From: JAICMB01 sp963838885
GTDB taxonomy: Bacteria; Acidobacteriota; Terriglobia; Bryobacterales; Bryobacteraceae
NCBI GenBank assembly: GCA_963838885.1
Contig: CAWITB010000020.1
Coordinates: forward strand, 78,852 to 142,851
DNA length: 64,000 bases
Reading direction: 5' to 3'
This document shows positions 18,957 to 27,359 of this stretch, in pieces (the first letter of the stretch is position 1; each line of letters begins with the position of its first letter). The position numbers and the translations under genes are program-made. A model generated the notes under the pieces. That model was not told the DNA's origin. It saw only the letters and a program-made list of their open reading frames with translations, and ran no database searches.

Positions 18957-20210
18957 CTAAATTCGTGTAAGTTGTTGTGCCGTTAGGATTCTTTTTTCGC
19001 AGATTTTCGTCACTGCGTTTTGGGGCGGGACGACAACTGCGCGCAGCCCGCGATGAAGGCGCACCTCGACCGATATCGCGGCGGCGGTCGAGCCGAGGAC
19101 CAAGATCCACGCCACTGGAATCGGCAGTTGAACGCCCCAAGTTGTTCGCAATAACGCGAGCCAACCCAAGGTCAATGCGGAGCCGGCCGCAGTGGCCGTC
19201 AAACCCAGTTTGCGATCGCGTTTCAGGGAGCAGATTCCCTCGGTTGCAAGCGCCAGCGGGACCGCCACGATCAGATCGGCCAGATAATGCTCGCCAAAGC
19301 CGAGGGTGGCGAGAAACGTAAGCGCGGCGAAGCACGCAGCGATTGCGCGCGCCAGTGGCGTGAGCTCCCAGGCGCTCCACAAGACCAGCAGCGCCCAGGT
19401 CATGTGTAGCGACGGCATGGCGTTGTGCACCGTTATGCCGGGGAACATTTGCACGCTAAACTCGCCGGCGCGAGGCAGATGGGCGGGAAACAGTTGCGGT
19501 CCGAAGCAGTATAGCGGACCGACCGCAGGACAAACCTGGTACAGAACGGCGCCGCAGATGCCGGTGACAGCGAAGGCGTTCATCAAGTGAATGCCGGGGG
19601 CGCGGCGGCGAATTCTCCAGGCGTGGTAAAGCGGCGGAAAAATCAGCACCAGACCGTAGGCGACCGAGGCGGCGGAGTCGAGCCAGGGAGCGTGCCGGAA
19701 CCATCCCGCGACGGTTGCTTCCGGCGCGATGCCGAGGCTTGAATCGAAGGAGTAAATAAAAAGGTCGTAGGTGGGTGGAAACCAGCCTGCCAACGAGATC
19801 CATACGATGCCCGCGACGAGCGAGAATACCGGCAAGACAAGAGCGTCGCGCAGGGGGGCCGCGATGGCCCGCGCGCCCGGCCCGGTCAAGCGCCATGCCA
19901 TCACTGCAAGGCTGCCCAGTCCCAGCAGGGCTCCGCAACCGGCGATAGCCTTGACGACATTGCCGCCAATGGCATCGCCCAACAACAGGGAACAAGCGGC
20001 AAATCCCACGCCAGCGGCGGCCGCGGCCGCTAATTCTCGCCGCGGCGGCCGGGTCCCCACATGAATGAAGAATGCCCCGGCGAATCCACACGCGATCATG
20101 GAATTGCTGCCGAGATGCCAGATCGCCATGATGAGCACGAGAGCCAGGACGGCCGCCGCGCAGGCGCAAAACCTATACAGGAGGTTGTAACGTAGTGGAG
20201 CCAGCGGCAT
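18957..20210 (-). CDS. PAP2-superfamily membrane protein (inositolphosphotransferase/Aur1-like)
   Basis: 417 residues with about ten hydrophobic helices. The C-terminal half carries the PAP2 signature: AMPSLHMTWALLVLWSAW (catalytic SxH motif) and GFGEHYLADLIVAVPLA (second catalytic histidine, then Asp). The first PAP2 motif (KxxxxxxRP) is not obvious, as in the Aur1/Ipt1-like subgroup. These enzymes transfer or hydrolyse lipid phosphates at the membrane. The N-terminal helices are an extension of unknown role. Gene stands alone between the btuB leader and a PEP-CTERM gene. Confidence 0.78.
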   Translation of the reverse strand: MPLAPLRYNLLYRFCACAAAVLALVLIMAIWHLGSNSMIACGFAGAFFIHVGTRPPRRELAAAAAAGVGFAACSLLLGDAIGGNVVKAIAGCGALLGLGSLAVMAWRLTGPGARAIAAPLRDALVLPVFSLVAGIVWISLAGWFPPTYDLFIYSFDSSLGIAPEATVAGWFRHAPWLDSAASVAYGLVLIFPPLYHAWRIRRRAPGIHLMNAFAVTGICGAVLYQVCPAVGPLYCFGPQLFPAHLPRAGEFSVQMFPGITVHNAMPSLHMTWALLVLWSAWELTPLARAIAACFAALTFLATLGFGEHYLADLIVAVPLALATEGICSLKRDRKLGLTATAAGSALTLGWLALLRTTWGVQLPIPVAWILVLGSTAAAISVEVRLHRGLRAVVVPPQNAVTKICEKRILTAQQLTRI

Positions 20211-20401
20211 CGTCGCCTTAAGTCCCTACTTCGGTGGTATGGCGGGAAGACTTTACCTCCGAATGATTTCCAACTACTTTGCACAATGTCCGAATTGTAC
20301 GGTCGAGGCCGGGAGCTAAGACCTTTGTTGTCTACAACATTTGTTTGGTCCTGAACGTGTTGAGCAGAGGCAGATGGCCACACGTCTGTCCTAGTACGTT
20401 C

Positions 20402-20998
20402 ATGATCCTAGGCATTGCGGCCCTGATCCCGGCTGCGAAGGCTACAACGAGCCTGCAATTCACCACCGACCAGAATATGTGCTGCGGCACTGTCACTTTG
20501 ACATCGGTCAACTCCACAGAGGTGCAGGTAACGGTTACGTTAGGGAGTGGCGAGACGTTTGTCAACACCGGAAACGGCACGAATCATCCAGGCTTCGCCT
20601 TCAATATCAAGGGCGACCCGGCGATCAGTTTTTCAAACATCGCAACCAACAAGCCAGCCGACACCTTTACCATTGGAAACACGAATGACCAGACTGGCGG
20701 ACCCAACTATGGAGTTTTCGACTATACTCTCAACGCACCCGGAAGTGGCGCCAGTGACGGGGTGAATGAGCTCACCTTCGACGTGACGAGTGGGGGCAAC
20801 TTAACGCCGAGCGATTTTGTTGCGAACGCGAAAGGCTATTTTTTTGAAACCGATATTGGGCTAAACGGTAACACAGCGGAATCCGGCTCCAAAGGGCCCG
20901 GTACGCCGTTAATACCGTGCCGGAGCCTACCTCGCGGCATTCTCGTTACCGTCGTGGGGGGATGCCTACCCACCGTTCGCAAACATCTTAGGGCATAA
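20402..20998 (+). pseudogene. PEP-CTERM-like protein with damaged sorting tail
   Basis: The body (TSLQFTTDQNMCCGTVTLTS ... YFFETDIGLNGN) resembles the secreted domain of small acidobacterial PEP-CTERM proteins. A VPEPTS motif is present near the end, but in the +1 frame (bases about 20917-20935). The hydrophobic helix and basic end (GILVTVVGG, TVRKHLRA) are in the main frame. So the tail needs two nearby frame changes to work. The start is uncertain: ATG 20402 gives a short hydrophobic N-terminus, and the frame is open back to 20279. Confidence 0.55.
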
Positions 20999-21007
20999 CG
21001 CGAGACG

Positions 21008-22543
21008 TTAAGCCCTGGAGACCCGGATCAGGACCACGCCGTGGGCCGGGACTTCGGCCGAGAAGCCGCCATCGACGGCGTTGCGATCCTGATGCAGCCA
21101 CAGATCGCGCACCTTGTGTTTCCCGCTTAGTTTCAGATCGCTCCAATTCGCCTTCACCGTATCCGTGGATTCGCCGCGGTTAAAAAGGCCGACCGCCCAA
21201 TCGCCGCCCGCCAGCGGCTTGGCCCAGACTTCTTTATCGCCGTCCTTCGCGACGCGGTAGCCCTGGTGGCCGGCCTTGTCCTGATCAATCGCGATGACGT
21301 CGCGGTTGCACAGGATTTCGCGCGTGGCGGGGGTCATGTTCTGGAGATCGTTGCCGGCGAGCAGCGGGGCGGCCAGCAATGACCACAGGCTCATGTGCGT
21401 CTTGTATTCCGTCTCGCTCATGCCGCCGTTGCCGACTTCGAGCATGTCGGGATCGTTCCAATGGGTGGGCGCGGCGTATTTCTCAAGACCAACCTGACGA
21501 TTGAAGCCAATGTCGGACATGCTGCGCCAGTTGTCGCCGATATCGCCGGTGGTGCGCCAGAGATTGCCGGACACCCGCGGGCCCCAGGCTTCGACGTGCT
21601 CGAGACCGTATTGGCAGAGGCTGAAGACAATAGGGCGGCCGGAGGCTCGCAACGCCTCGCCCATGCGCTGATATACGGCCTGCATATCGGTGGGCTTGAA
21701 CATCTCCGAGGCGCTGCACCAGTCGTACTTGAGGTAATCGATGCCCCAGCGGGCCCAGGTTTTGGCGTCGATGTCTTCGTGCGCGTAGCTGCCTTCAAAA
21801 CCGGCGCAGGTCTTGGGCCCGGGCGAGGAGTAGATGCCGATTTTCAGGCCCTTGGAATGGACATAATCGGCCAGCGCCTTCATGTCGGGGAATTTCGAAT
21901 TCGTTTGCAGGACGCCCGAGGAATCGCGCTCGCCCTCCCAGGTATCGTCGATGTTGATGTAGACGTATCCCGCGTCTTTCATGCCGCTCGAGACCATAGC
22001 GTCCGCCGTTTCGCGGACGGTCTTGTCATCGACATTGCGGTGGAAGTGGTTCCAACTATTCCAGCCCATCGGCGGCGTGCGGGCGAGGCCGTTGTCGGGG
22101 AGGGGATGAACGGCGGGCAGCGTGATTTTGGGGAGATTCGCGAAGGGATGTACGGGCGTGCCGTCGTTGGAGATTCTCTTGGCGGCGACTTCGCGGGGAG
22201 CGGCGTTGCGTCCGAAGCCGGGCATGGTGACGGCCAACTGGTCGCCGGAAAAGCGCGCGCGATACTCCAGGCGGCGCTCCTGGTCGCCGGAGCGCGTGAC
22301 GACGACCCAGTTGGCTTCATTGCCATTCACCTTGCCTTCGGCGATGGTCTGCATGCGGAATCCGGTGAGGACGGCGCCGCTGAGCGTATCGCCATGCTGC
22401 TGGAGGAAGAAGGTGGTTTCGCGCGTGCCCCCGCCTGTCGTGGACACGGTGGCGAGCCAGCGGCCAGTGAAGGAAGTCTGCGCGAGAAGCGCCAGGGCGA
22501 AAAGGGCGGCCGCGGGAAGAGCGAGCCAAGCTCTCGATTTCAT
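21008..22543 (-). CDS. Glycoside hydrolase family 27 alpha-galactosidase, secreted
   Basis: 511 residues. Signal peptide (residues 1-21), an N-terminal beta domain of about 125 residues (FTGRWLATVSTTGGGTRETT, seen in secreted acidobacterial hydrolases), then the GH27 barrel from PPMGWNSWNHF (157-167). The nucleophile is Asp274 in YLKYDWC and the acid/base Asp334 in RTTGDIGDNW; NDPDMLEVGNGG is also conserved. A C-terminal beta-sandwich closes the protein. It cleaves terminal alpha-galactose (or a close relative such as alpha-N-acetylgalactosamine or beta-L-arabinopyranose) from oligo- or polysaccharides in the periplasm or outside. Intact, single gene. Confidence 0.92.
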   Translation of the reverse strand: MKSRAWLALPAAALFALALLAQTSFTGRWLATVSTTGGGTRETTFFLQQHGDTLSGAVLTGFRMQTIAEGKVNGNEANWVVVTRSGDQERRLEYRARFSGDQLAVTMPGFGRNAAPREVAAKRISNDGTPVHPFANLPKITLPAVHPLPDNGLARTPPMGWNSWNHFHRNVDDKTVRETADAMVSSGMKDAGYVYINIDDTWEGERDSSGVLQTNSKFPDMKALADYVHSKGLKIGIYSSPGPKTCAGFEGSYAHEDIDAKTWARWGIDYLKYDWCSASEMFKPTDMQAVYQRMGEALRASGRPIVFSLCQYGLEHVEAWGPRVSGNLWRTTGDIGDNWRSMSDIGFNRQVGLEKYAAPTHWNDPDMLEVGNGGMSETEYKTHMSLWSLLAAPLLAGNDLQNMTPATREILCNRDVIAIDQDKAGHQGYRVAKDGDKEVWAKPLAGGDWAVGLFNRGESTDTVKANWSDLKLSGKHKVRDLWLHQDRNAVDGGFSAEVPAHGVVLIRVSRA

Positions 22544-22589
22544 ATGTCAATCACGATAGCTCAAAATGGCATCCGTCGAACGCGCAGCG

Positions 22590-22945
22590 GAGGCCGCGAA
22601 GAGCGAGACGAGGGTGCGCGTGGAGGTGGCGAGGGCTAGCGGCGCGCGCCGTTCAGGCCGCGAAGAGCGACGAATGTGGTGCGAGTGCGGGTAAGGCGAG
22701 GATTACCGGCGCGTGCAGTTCACGAGGCAAAGAGTAAAGGCGCATGCTGGCGCGAGTGGGTCGGAGCCGAGGATTACCGGCGTGAGGTTGGGGCGGCGAA
22801 ACGGTAGACGATGAGGCGGTGGCGGTGAAGGCGAGGACTGCCGGCGCGCGCGCGCGTTCAGGCCGCGAACTGGGAGACGAATGCGTGCGAGTGCCGGAGG
22901 AGGCAAGACCACCGTGGCGCTCGGCGGTCAGGCCGCGAAGAGCGA
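22590..22945. repeat. Degenerate ~69-bp tandem repeat running into the DUF72 gene
   Basis: Five to six imperfect units start near 22590, 22652, 22719, 22787, 22857 and 22927. Landmarks shared between units are TTCAGGCCGCGAAGAGCG, a GCGAGTG core, and GGCGAGGATTACCGGCG. The last unit is the 3' end of the DUF72 coding sequence (its QPSLFAA codons and stop), so the array looks like repeated duplication of that gene end. Units are separated by nothing and are not palindromic. Not a CRISPR. Confidence 0.7.
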
Positions 22946-23833
22946 GGGCTGCTGGGGTCCGGCGGTGTGCAGACCGGCCAACTCCACGGGGTAGCGGCGC
23001 GCGAGATCGGCTGGGGCGCGGCGGCGATCGTCGCCCAACAGCTCCGCGATTTGCAGACCGTTGACCACGGCCTTGCCTCCGATATCGTTGTTCGTGAACA
23101 CGAATGTCGAGGAGGCGTAGGGGCGCAGACGTTCAATGCGATCGCGCCATTCAAGCAGCTCGGTCCTGGTGTAGAGATAATCGTGGCGGACGGCGGGCTT
23201 GCGCGGGGAAGCGAATTCCTGCGTCCAGTCTTGGGGATTGCGGCCGTGCAGCCGGACGTAGGCGGTGGACGACGTGAGAAATTCGGTCGGGGGCATAGCC
23301 TTGGTATAGGAGGCCTGATCGATGTTGCAAAAGCCTACGCGCTGATCGATCAACGTTCCGATGGCCTCGTCTAATGCCCAGCTTCCATGGCGCATCTCGG
23401 CGACGAGCGGAAATTCGTGGAAAGCGCGGCGCAGCTTTATGAAAAACGCGCGGTTCTCCGCGGTGTAGCGGAAGGTCCAGGGGAACTGCATCAGCAGGCA
23501 GCCGAATTTGCCGGCTCGCAGAAGGGGCCAGAGGCCGTCCTTAAATGTGGCGATCGCGGCGGGTTCTGATGTGCGCTCATGCGTAAAGCGGCGGTGAAGT
23601 TTCGCGCAGAAGAGGAACTTGGGGTTGTGCTCGACCTTTTTGATCCACAGCCGCGAGATTTCGGGCCGCAGGTCCTGATAGAAGCTGGTGTTGATCTCGA
23701 CGGCATCGAAATAATGCGCGATGGTTTCAAGGGCATGAAAGCCGCGGGAGCGGTTCTTGGGATAGACGGCGCCGTTCCAGTGGGGATACGACCAGCCGCA
23801 TGTTCCGCAGAAGAGATTGTGGGGGAGGGGCAT
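22928..23833 (-). CDS. DUF72 domain-containing protein (YecE-like)
   Basis: 301 residues from ATG 23833, chosen because it is preceded by GGAGAAGCC and begins right before the family start (FCGTCGWSYPHW); a longer open frame upstream is Pro/Ala/Ser-rich and not conserved. DUF72 proteins are TIM-barrel folds with HYFDAVEINTSFYQ, LLMQFPWTFRYTAENR and FVFTNNDIGGKAVVNG, all visible. Function is unknown, though a hydrolase role has been suggested from structure. The 3' end forms the last unit of a degenerate tandem repeat. Confidence 0.88.
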   Translation of the reverse strand: MPLPHNLFCGTCGWSYPHWNGAVYPKNRSRGFHALETIAHYFDAVEINTSFYQDLRPEISRLWIKKVEHNPKFLFCAKLHRRFTHERTSEPAAIATFKDGLWPLLRAGKFGCLLMQFPWTFRYTAENRAFFIKLRRAFHEFPLVAEMRHGSWALDEAIGTLIDQRVGFCNIDQASYTKAMPPTEFLTSSTAYVRLHGRNPQDWTQEFASPRKPAVRHDYLYTRTELLEWRDRIERLRPYASSTFVFTNNDIGGKAVVNGLQIAELLGDDRRRAPADLARRYPVELAGLHTAGPQQPSLFAA

Positions 23834-24400
23834 GATGGCTTCTCCTATTCGCCATTTGTTCTCCTCCAAGTATACCCGGCGGGTTAGGGAAGAAGCAAGG
23901 GGGTAGTTCGGTTTTGAGCGGGTCTCTAGTTCGGGGCCGAGTAGGGCCGCTTGGGCGGCGCGTAAGGACGGAGTGGACGAGCCATGCGGAATGGCGTTTG
24001 GGCGGAGGCGGCGCGTTTCGTCAGACGACGATGGAGGCGCTGGCGCTGGCGCTGCCGGCGCGAAAGATAAAGATAGAGCTGACGCCAATACAGTGACGTA
24101 ACGTTCATAAAAGCAGATATTCCGCGTGGGAAAGTTCTGCTAGTGAGACGCTAAATTGAGCTGGTCATTTCTACCGCAAGGGGAAAATTGTGCAGCGGCG
24201 GAGACCCCGGAGGCGTTATTTCGTACTAAGGTATTGACTTGGCGTGCTATACTCCGGCCGCCGGGGGACGGCAACGCCCGGCATTTGGGACGCGTCCAGG
24301 AAATTGGGAGCAAGCGGACCCTACGCGGCGCTATACTCGCGAGCAGTGGCCTCGCGCGCCGGGCGGCGGTTCGCGGTAGGGCTTCCCGTCAATTCCCGGC
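23834..24400. other. 567-bp intergenic region before lepB
   Basis: No gene supported. Two similar GCTATACTC boxes (about 24246-24254 and 24331-24339) could be -10 elements, but neither has a good -35 at the normal distance. The region should contain promoters for the divergent DUF72 and lepB genes. Confidence 0.4.
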
Positions 24401-24970
24401 ATGGAACAGGACACCGCGACGCCAGTTGCGCCAGGGACGATCACGACCAAGCGCTCCATTTGGGGCGCGATGCTGTACTGGGTTCGCGACCTTTTCCTGT
24501 CCGTGGTGATTGCGATCATCGTCATTCTGTTCCTGTATCAGCCCGTAAAGGTGGAAGGCACCAGCATGATGCCCGCGCTGACCGACCAGGAGCGCATCTT
24601 CATCAACAAGTTCGTATTCCATTTCAGCAGCATCGACCGCGGCGAGATGGTGGTGTTCTGGTATCCCTACGATCCGTCGAAATCGTACATTAAGCGCGTG
24701 ATCGGCGTGCCGGGGGACCATATTAAGATCGACCGCGGGACGGTTATCTTGAACGGTACGCCGCTGGTGGAAGATTACGTTCCGGCGGAGTACCGCGACG
24801 CGGTATCGCTCCCCAAGGTGACAGTCCCGGAAGGCGAGTACTTCGTTTTGGGGGATCATCGCAGCTCCTCGAACGACAGCAGATCGTGGGGCTTCGTGCC
24901 GCGCGCGAACATCTACGGCAAGGCGGTTTTCGTTTACTGGCCAATCGAGAAAATTGGCGTGCTGCGCTAA
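24401..24970 (+). CDS. lepB: Signal peptidase I
   Basis: 189 residues. One N-terminal membrane anchor (VIAIIVILFLYQP), then box B with the catalytic serine (VEGTSMMPAL), box D with the catalytic lysine (YIKRVIGVPGDHI) and box E (GDHRSSSNDSRSWGFV). The Ser/Lys dyad is complete. It removes signal peptides from secreted proteins on the outer face of the inner membrane. Length and single anchor are typical of Gram-positive-like or acidobacterial versions, shorter than E. coli LepB. A tandem duplication covers its stop codon. Confidence 0.94.
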   Translation: MEQDTATPVAPGTITTKRSIWGAMLYWVRDLFLSVVIAIIVILFLYQPVKVEGTSMMPALTDQERIFINKFVFHFSSIDRGEMVVFWYPYDPSKSYIKRVIGVPGDHIKIDRGTVILNGTPLVEDYVPAEYRDAVSLPKVTVPEGEYFVLGDHRSSSNDSRSWGFVPRANIYGKAVFVYWPIEKIGVLR

Positions 24971-25002
24971 AGCGGGTTGCGCTAAAGCGGGTTGCGCTAA
25001 AT
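24963..25002 (+). repeat. 15-bp tandem repeat over the lepB stop
   Basis: Unit TGCGCTAAAGCGGGT occurs twice followed by a partial third copy (TGCGCTAAA). The first copy contains the lepB stop codon TAA; the last reaches the stop of the convergent DUF2905 gene. Likely slippage. Confidence 0.85.
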
Positions 25003-25217
25003 TACCGGCGGCCGAACAGCCACAAGATCAAGGTCAGCACGGCGCTGAGAAGCAGGCAGGTCACCCAGGGGAAATAGAAGACGGAGTGCTTTCCGCGCAC
25101 GACGATGTCGCCGGGGAGACGGCCGAATCGCATAGGAAGCCGCTCGCCGAGCGTGAACAGTACGCCAAGGACGAAGATGACTATGCCTAGGACGATGAGG
25201 ATGCGACCAACTCCCAC
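25002..25217 (-). CDS. DUF2905 small membrane protein
   Basis: 71 residues from GTG 25217, the start that matches the family beginning (GRILIVLGIVIFVLG). Two hydrophobic helices flank a conserved loop with GRLPGDIVVRGK and FYFPWVTCLLLS. This pattern is diagnostic of DUF2905. Function unknown; typically found near envelope or Holliday-junction genes. A longer open frame extends upstream but is unlike the family. Convergent with lepB, separated by the tandem repeat. Confidence 0.8.
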   Translation of the reverse strand: MGVGRILIVLGIVIFVLGVLFTLGERLPMRFGRLPGDIVVRGKHSVFYFPWVTCLLLSAVLTLILWLFGRR

Positions 25218-25316
25218 GTCCGATAGTTTCGCACGGCGATTTCGCGCCAGGGCAGCGACTAGGCCTGAACAATAGCCCTCGGATACTGCGGGAATACCCA
25301 CAAAACGGATGTTTGC

Positions 25317-25861
25317 GCAGCTACGCGCGTCTCTCCACGCTGGACCAACAGACGCTGCCTCCGCGCTGCGCGTGAGTATGCCGCCAAGCGTTGGCCGGTT
25401 GCAGCTCAGGTGAAAGAGGTTGCCTCCGGCGCCGTGGAACGGCAACTGCGCCAACAACTGATCGAAGCAGCGCGGAGGCGCGAGATCGACGTCGTACCGG
25501 TGTGACGCTTGGATCGTTGGGGCCGGTCCGCGGCCGATCTCGTATCCACGTGCAGGAACTAATCGTCCTGGGTGTGGGTTTCGCGTCACTCACCGAAGCC
25601 CTCGATCTCACCACACCCACAGGCCGCGCCATGGCCGGACTGCTGGCTGTGTTCGCCGAGTTCGAACGCGAGATCTTACGCGAATGTGTGCGCGCTGGTC
25701 TGGCCCACGCACGCCAGCAAGGCAGGAGGCTGGGCCGACCGGTTACGGCCGGACTCCCTGCTGACCAAGACGGAAACTGCACCGTGCCGGCGTCAGTAAA
25801 ATCCGAGATCGCACGTCGGCTGGAAATCGGTCGCACTTCGGTTCGCCGGATTTTGGGCTGA
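25317..25861 (+). pseudogene. Serine recombinase (resolvase/invertase) remnant
   Basis: A resolvase can be rebuilt across frames: YARLSTLDQQTLP, then REIDVVPV, a TGA where Trp or similar is expected, then RLDRWGRSAADLVST, then QELIVLGVGFASLTEALDLT, TPTGRAMAGLLAVFAEFERE, and a C-terminal helix-turn-helix (VKSEIARRLEIGRTSVRRIL). The N-terminal catalytic serine segment is poorly kept. At least one in-frame stop and two frame changes are present. A mobile-element relic; no other element parts are recognisable nearby. Confidence 0.72.
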
Positions 25862-26162
25862 CCTATTTTCCTGGAGGAATAGACCAGATGGGGCCCAAAC
25901 GCGCCTCCCCAACCTCCTCATACAGAAACGTGCTCCGAATGTTCTTGCCGCTATGGAAACGCACATGCAACTGGCGCTCGCCGCGGCGGTAAGCTATCGC
26001 ACCAAACGCCGGCTCTTTCGGAGAAATAGGTTACGGCCCTTTACGCAGGCTCACCGAAAGCTCACCGGCCACACCCGCGGCCGCCGCCATGAATCCGAAC
26101 GCCAGAACCGCACAAACTCCGTTAACTCCACGCATGATTTCGACGATACAATAAAAACATTC
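25862..26162. other. intergenic region before MFS gene
   Basis: Open frame continues upstream of the chosen MFS start but encodes an arginine-rich segment with no family match. Nothing else identifiable. Confidence 0.35.
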
Positions 26163-27336
26163 ATGGGGTTATCCGCGCCCAGTTTAGGTGCGCGGTTCTG
26201 GTCTCTGATCGGCGCGACCTTCCTCGGCTTTCTCGGCATTGGGACGGTGTTGCCGGGACTGGCGCCGCATCTTCGCAACGATCTCGGCGGCTCCGACCAG
26301 ACCGTCGGGTTCGTGATCGGCATCTTTTCGTTTGTGGCTCTGGCGGCGCGCTTTTTCTCCGGTCCGCTGGCCGACCGCCGCGGACGCAAGACCGCGTTCC
26401 TCACCGGACTGGCCAGTTGCTCGCTCGCCGGCGTCGCGTATCTGCTGCCGCTCGGAATCGCAGGCGCGTTTTTGGCGCGCATTCTGCAGGGGTTGGGCGA
26501 AGCATGCCTTTATACCGGCGCGGCCGCCTGGGTGGTCGAAATGGCGGGCATCGAACGCAGCGCCCAGGCATTGGGATACCTTAGCAGCGCCATTTGGGGC
26601 GGGGTCTCGGCCGGTCCTGTCGTGGGCCACTGGCTGGGATCGTTCGAGCGCGCCGCGTTCATGCAGGTTGTCGCCGCGCTGGTTGCCTTCGCCGCGCTCA
26701 CGCGCATCCCGGAATCTTACCAGCCCGTTCCCCATGCACAACGCCGTCGCTGGATTCCGCGGTCGATTATCGCACCTGGGATTGCCATTGGATTCGTTAA
26801 CGTCCACTACCCCGTGATCGCCGGCTTCCTGATTCTGTACCTCGCAAAACACGGGAATTCTGGCGGGGCCGCGTTCTCCGCCTATGCGCTTCTCATTCTG
26901 CTCTCGCGGTTTTTCCTCGGAGGGCTGCCCGACCGCATCCCTCCGGCCATCACGTTCTATGGAGGGCTCGTCGCCATGGCGGCCGGTCTCGTCGATTCTT
27001 GCGAGCGGCCCAGGGCCGGCCGTCGCCATTGCCGCGAGCGCGCTGCTCGGCTTTGGATTCTCGTTCCCGTGGTCGTCGATCGCCTCCACCGTTATCCGCC
27101 AAACTGCGGCTCACGAGCGCGGCTCGGCCGTAGGAGTGCTGACCGCGTTCTGCGATCTTTTCGTGGGGCTCAGCTCCTTCGGCGCCGGCGCGATCGCCGG
27201 CCGCTTCGGCTATTCCGCCGCGTTCATAATGGCCGCGGCGGCCCTCGGCGCCGCCGCCATCGCCGGCCGCGTCATGTTCGCCCGCGCCGCGCCCGCGTTC
27301 CAGAGCCGACTGGTTAGTTTAGAAACGTCATCTTAG
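26163..27336 (+). pseudogene. Major facilitator superfamily transporter, one frameshift
   Basis: From ATG 26163 the protein starts MGLSAPSLGARFWSLIGATF and runs through the first ten or so helices, including the MFS motif GPLADRRGRK after helix 2. The frame is lost near 26995-27000 after GGLVAMAAGLV; the next frame continues SILASGPGPAVAIAASALLG and the last helices to 27336. Joined length is about 390 residues, normal for a 12-helix MFS. Substrate unknown. The break is a single-base change. The gene ends 23 bp before lpdA. Confidence 0.7.
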
Positions 27337-27359
27337 ACACGCTACTCTAGAATCGAAAA

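Noticed and set aside
21395..22639. 414-residue open frame antisense to alpha-galactosidase
   Set aside because: GH27 has complete catalytic motifs on the minus strand; the antisense product is Gly/Arg/Val-rich with no motif.
22590..22945. CRISPR-like repeat array
   Set aside because: Units are contiguous, degenerate and ~69 bp with no constant repeat/variable spacer pattern and no cas genes.
24234..24253. Promoter TTGACT / TATACT before lepB
   Set aside because: The two boxes are only 8 bp apart, too close for a sigma-70 promoter.
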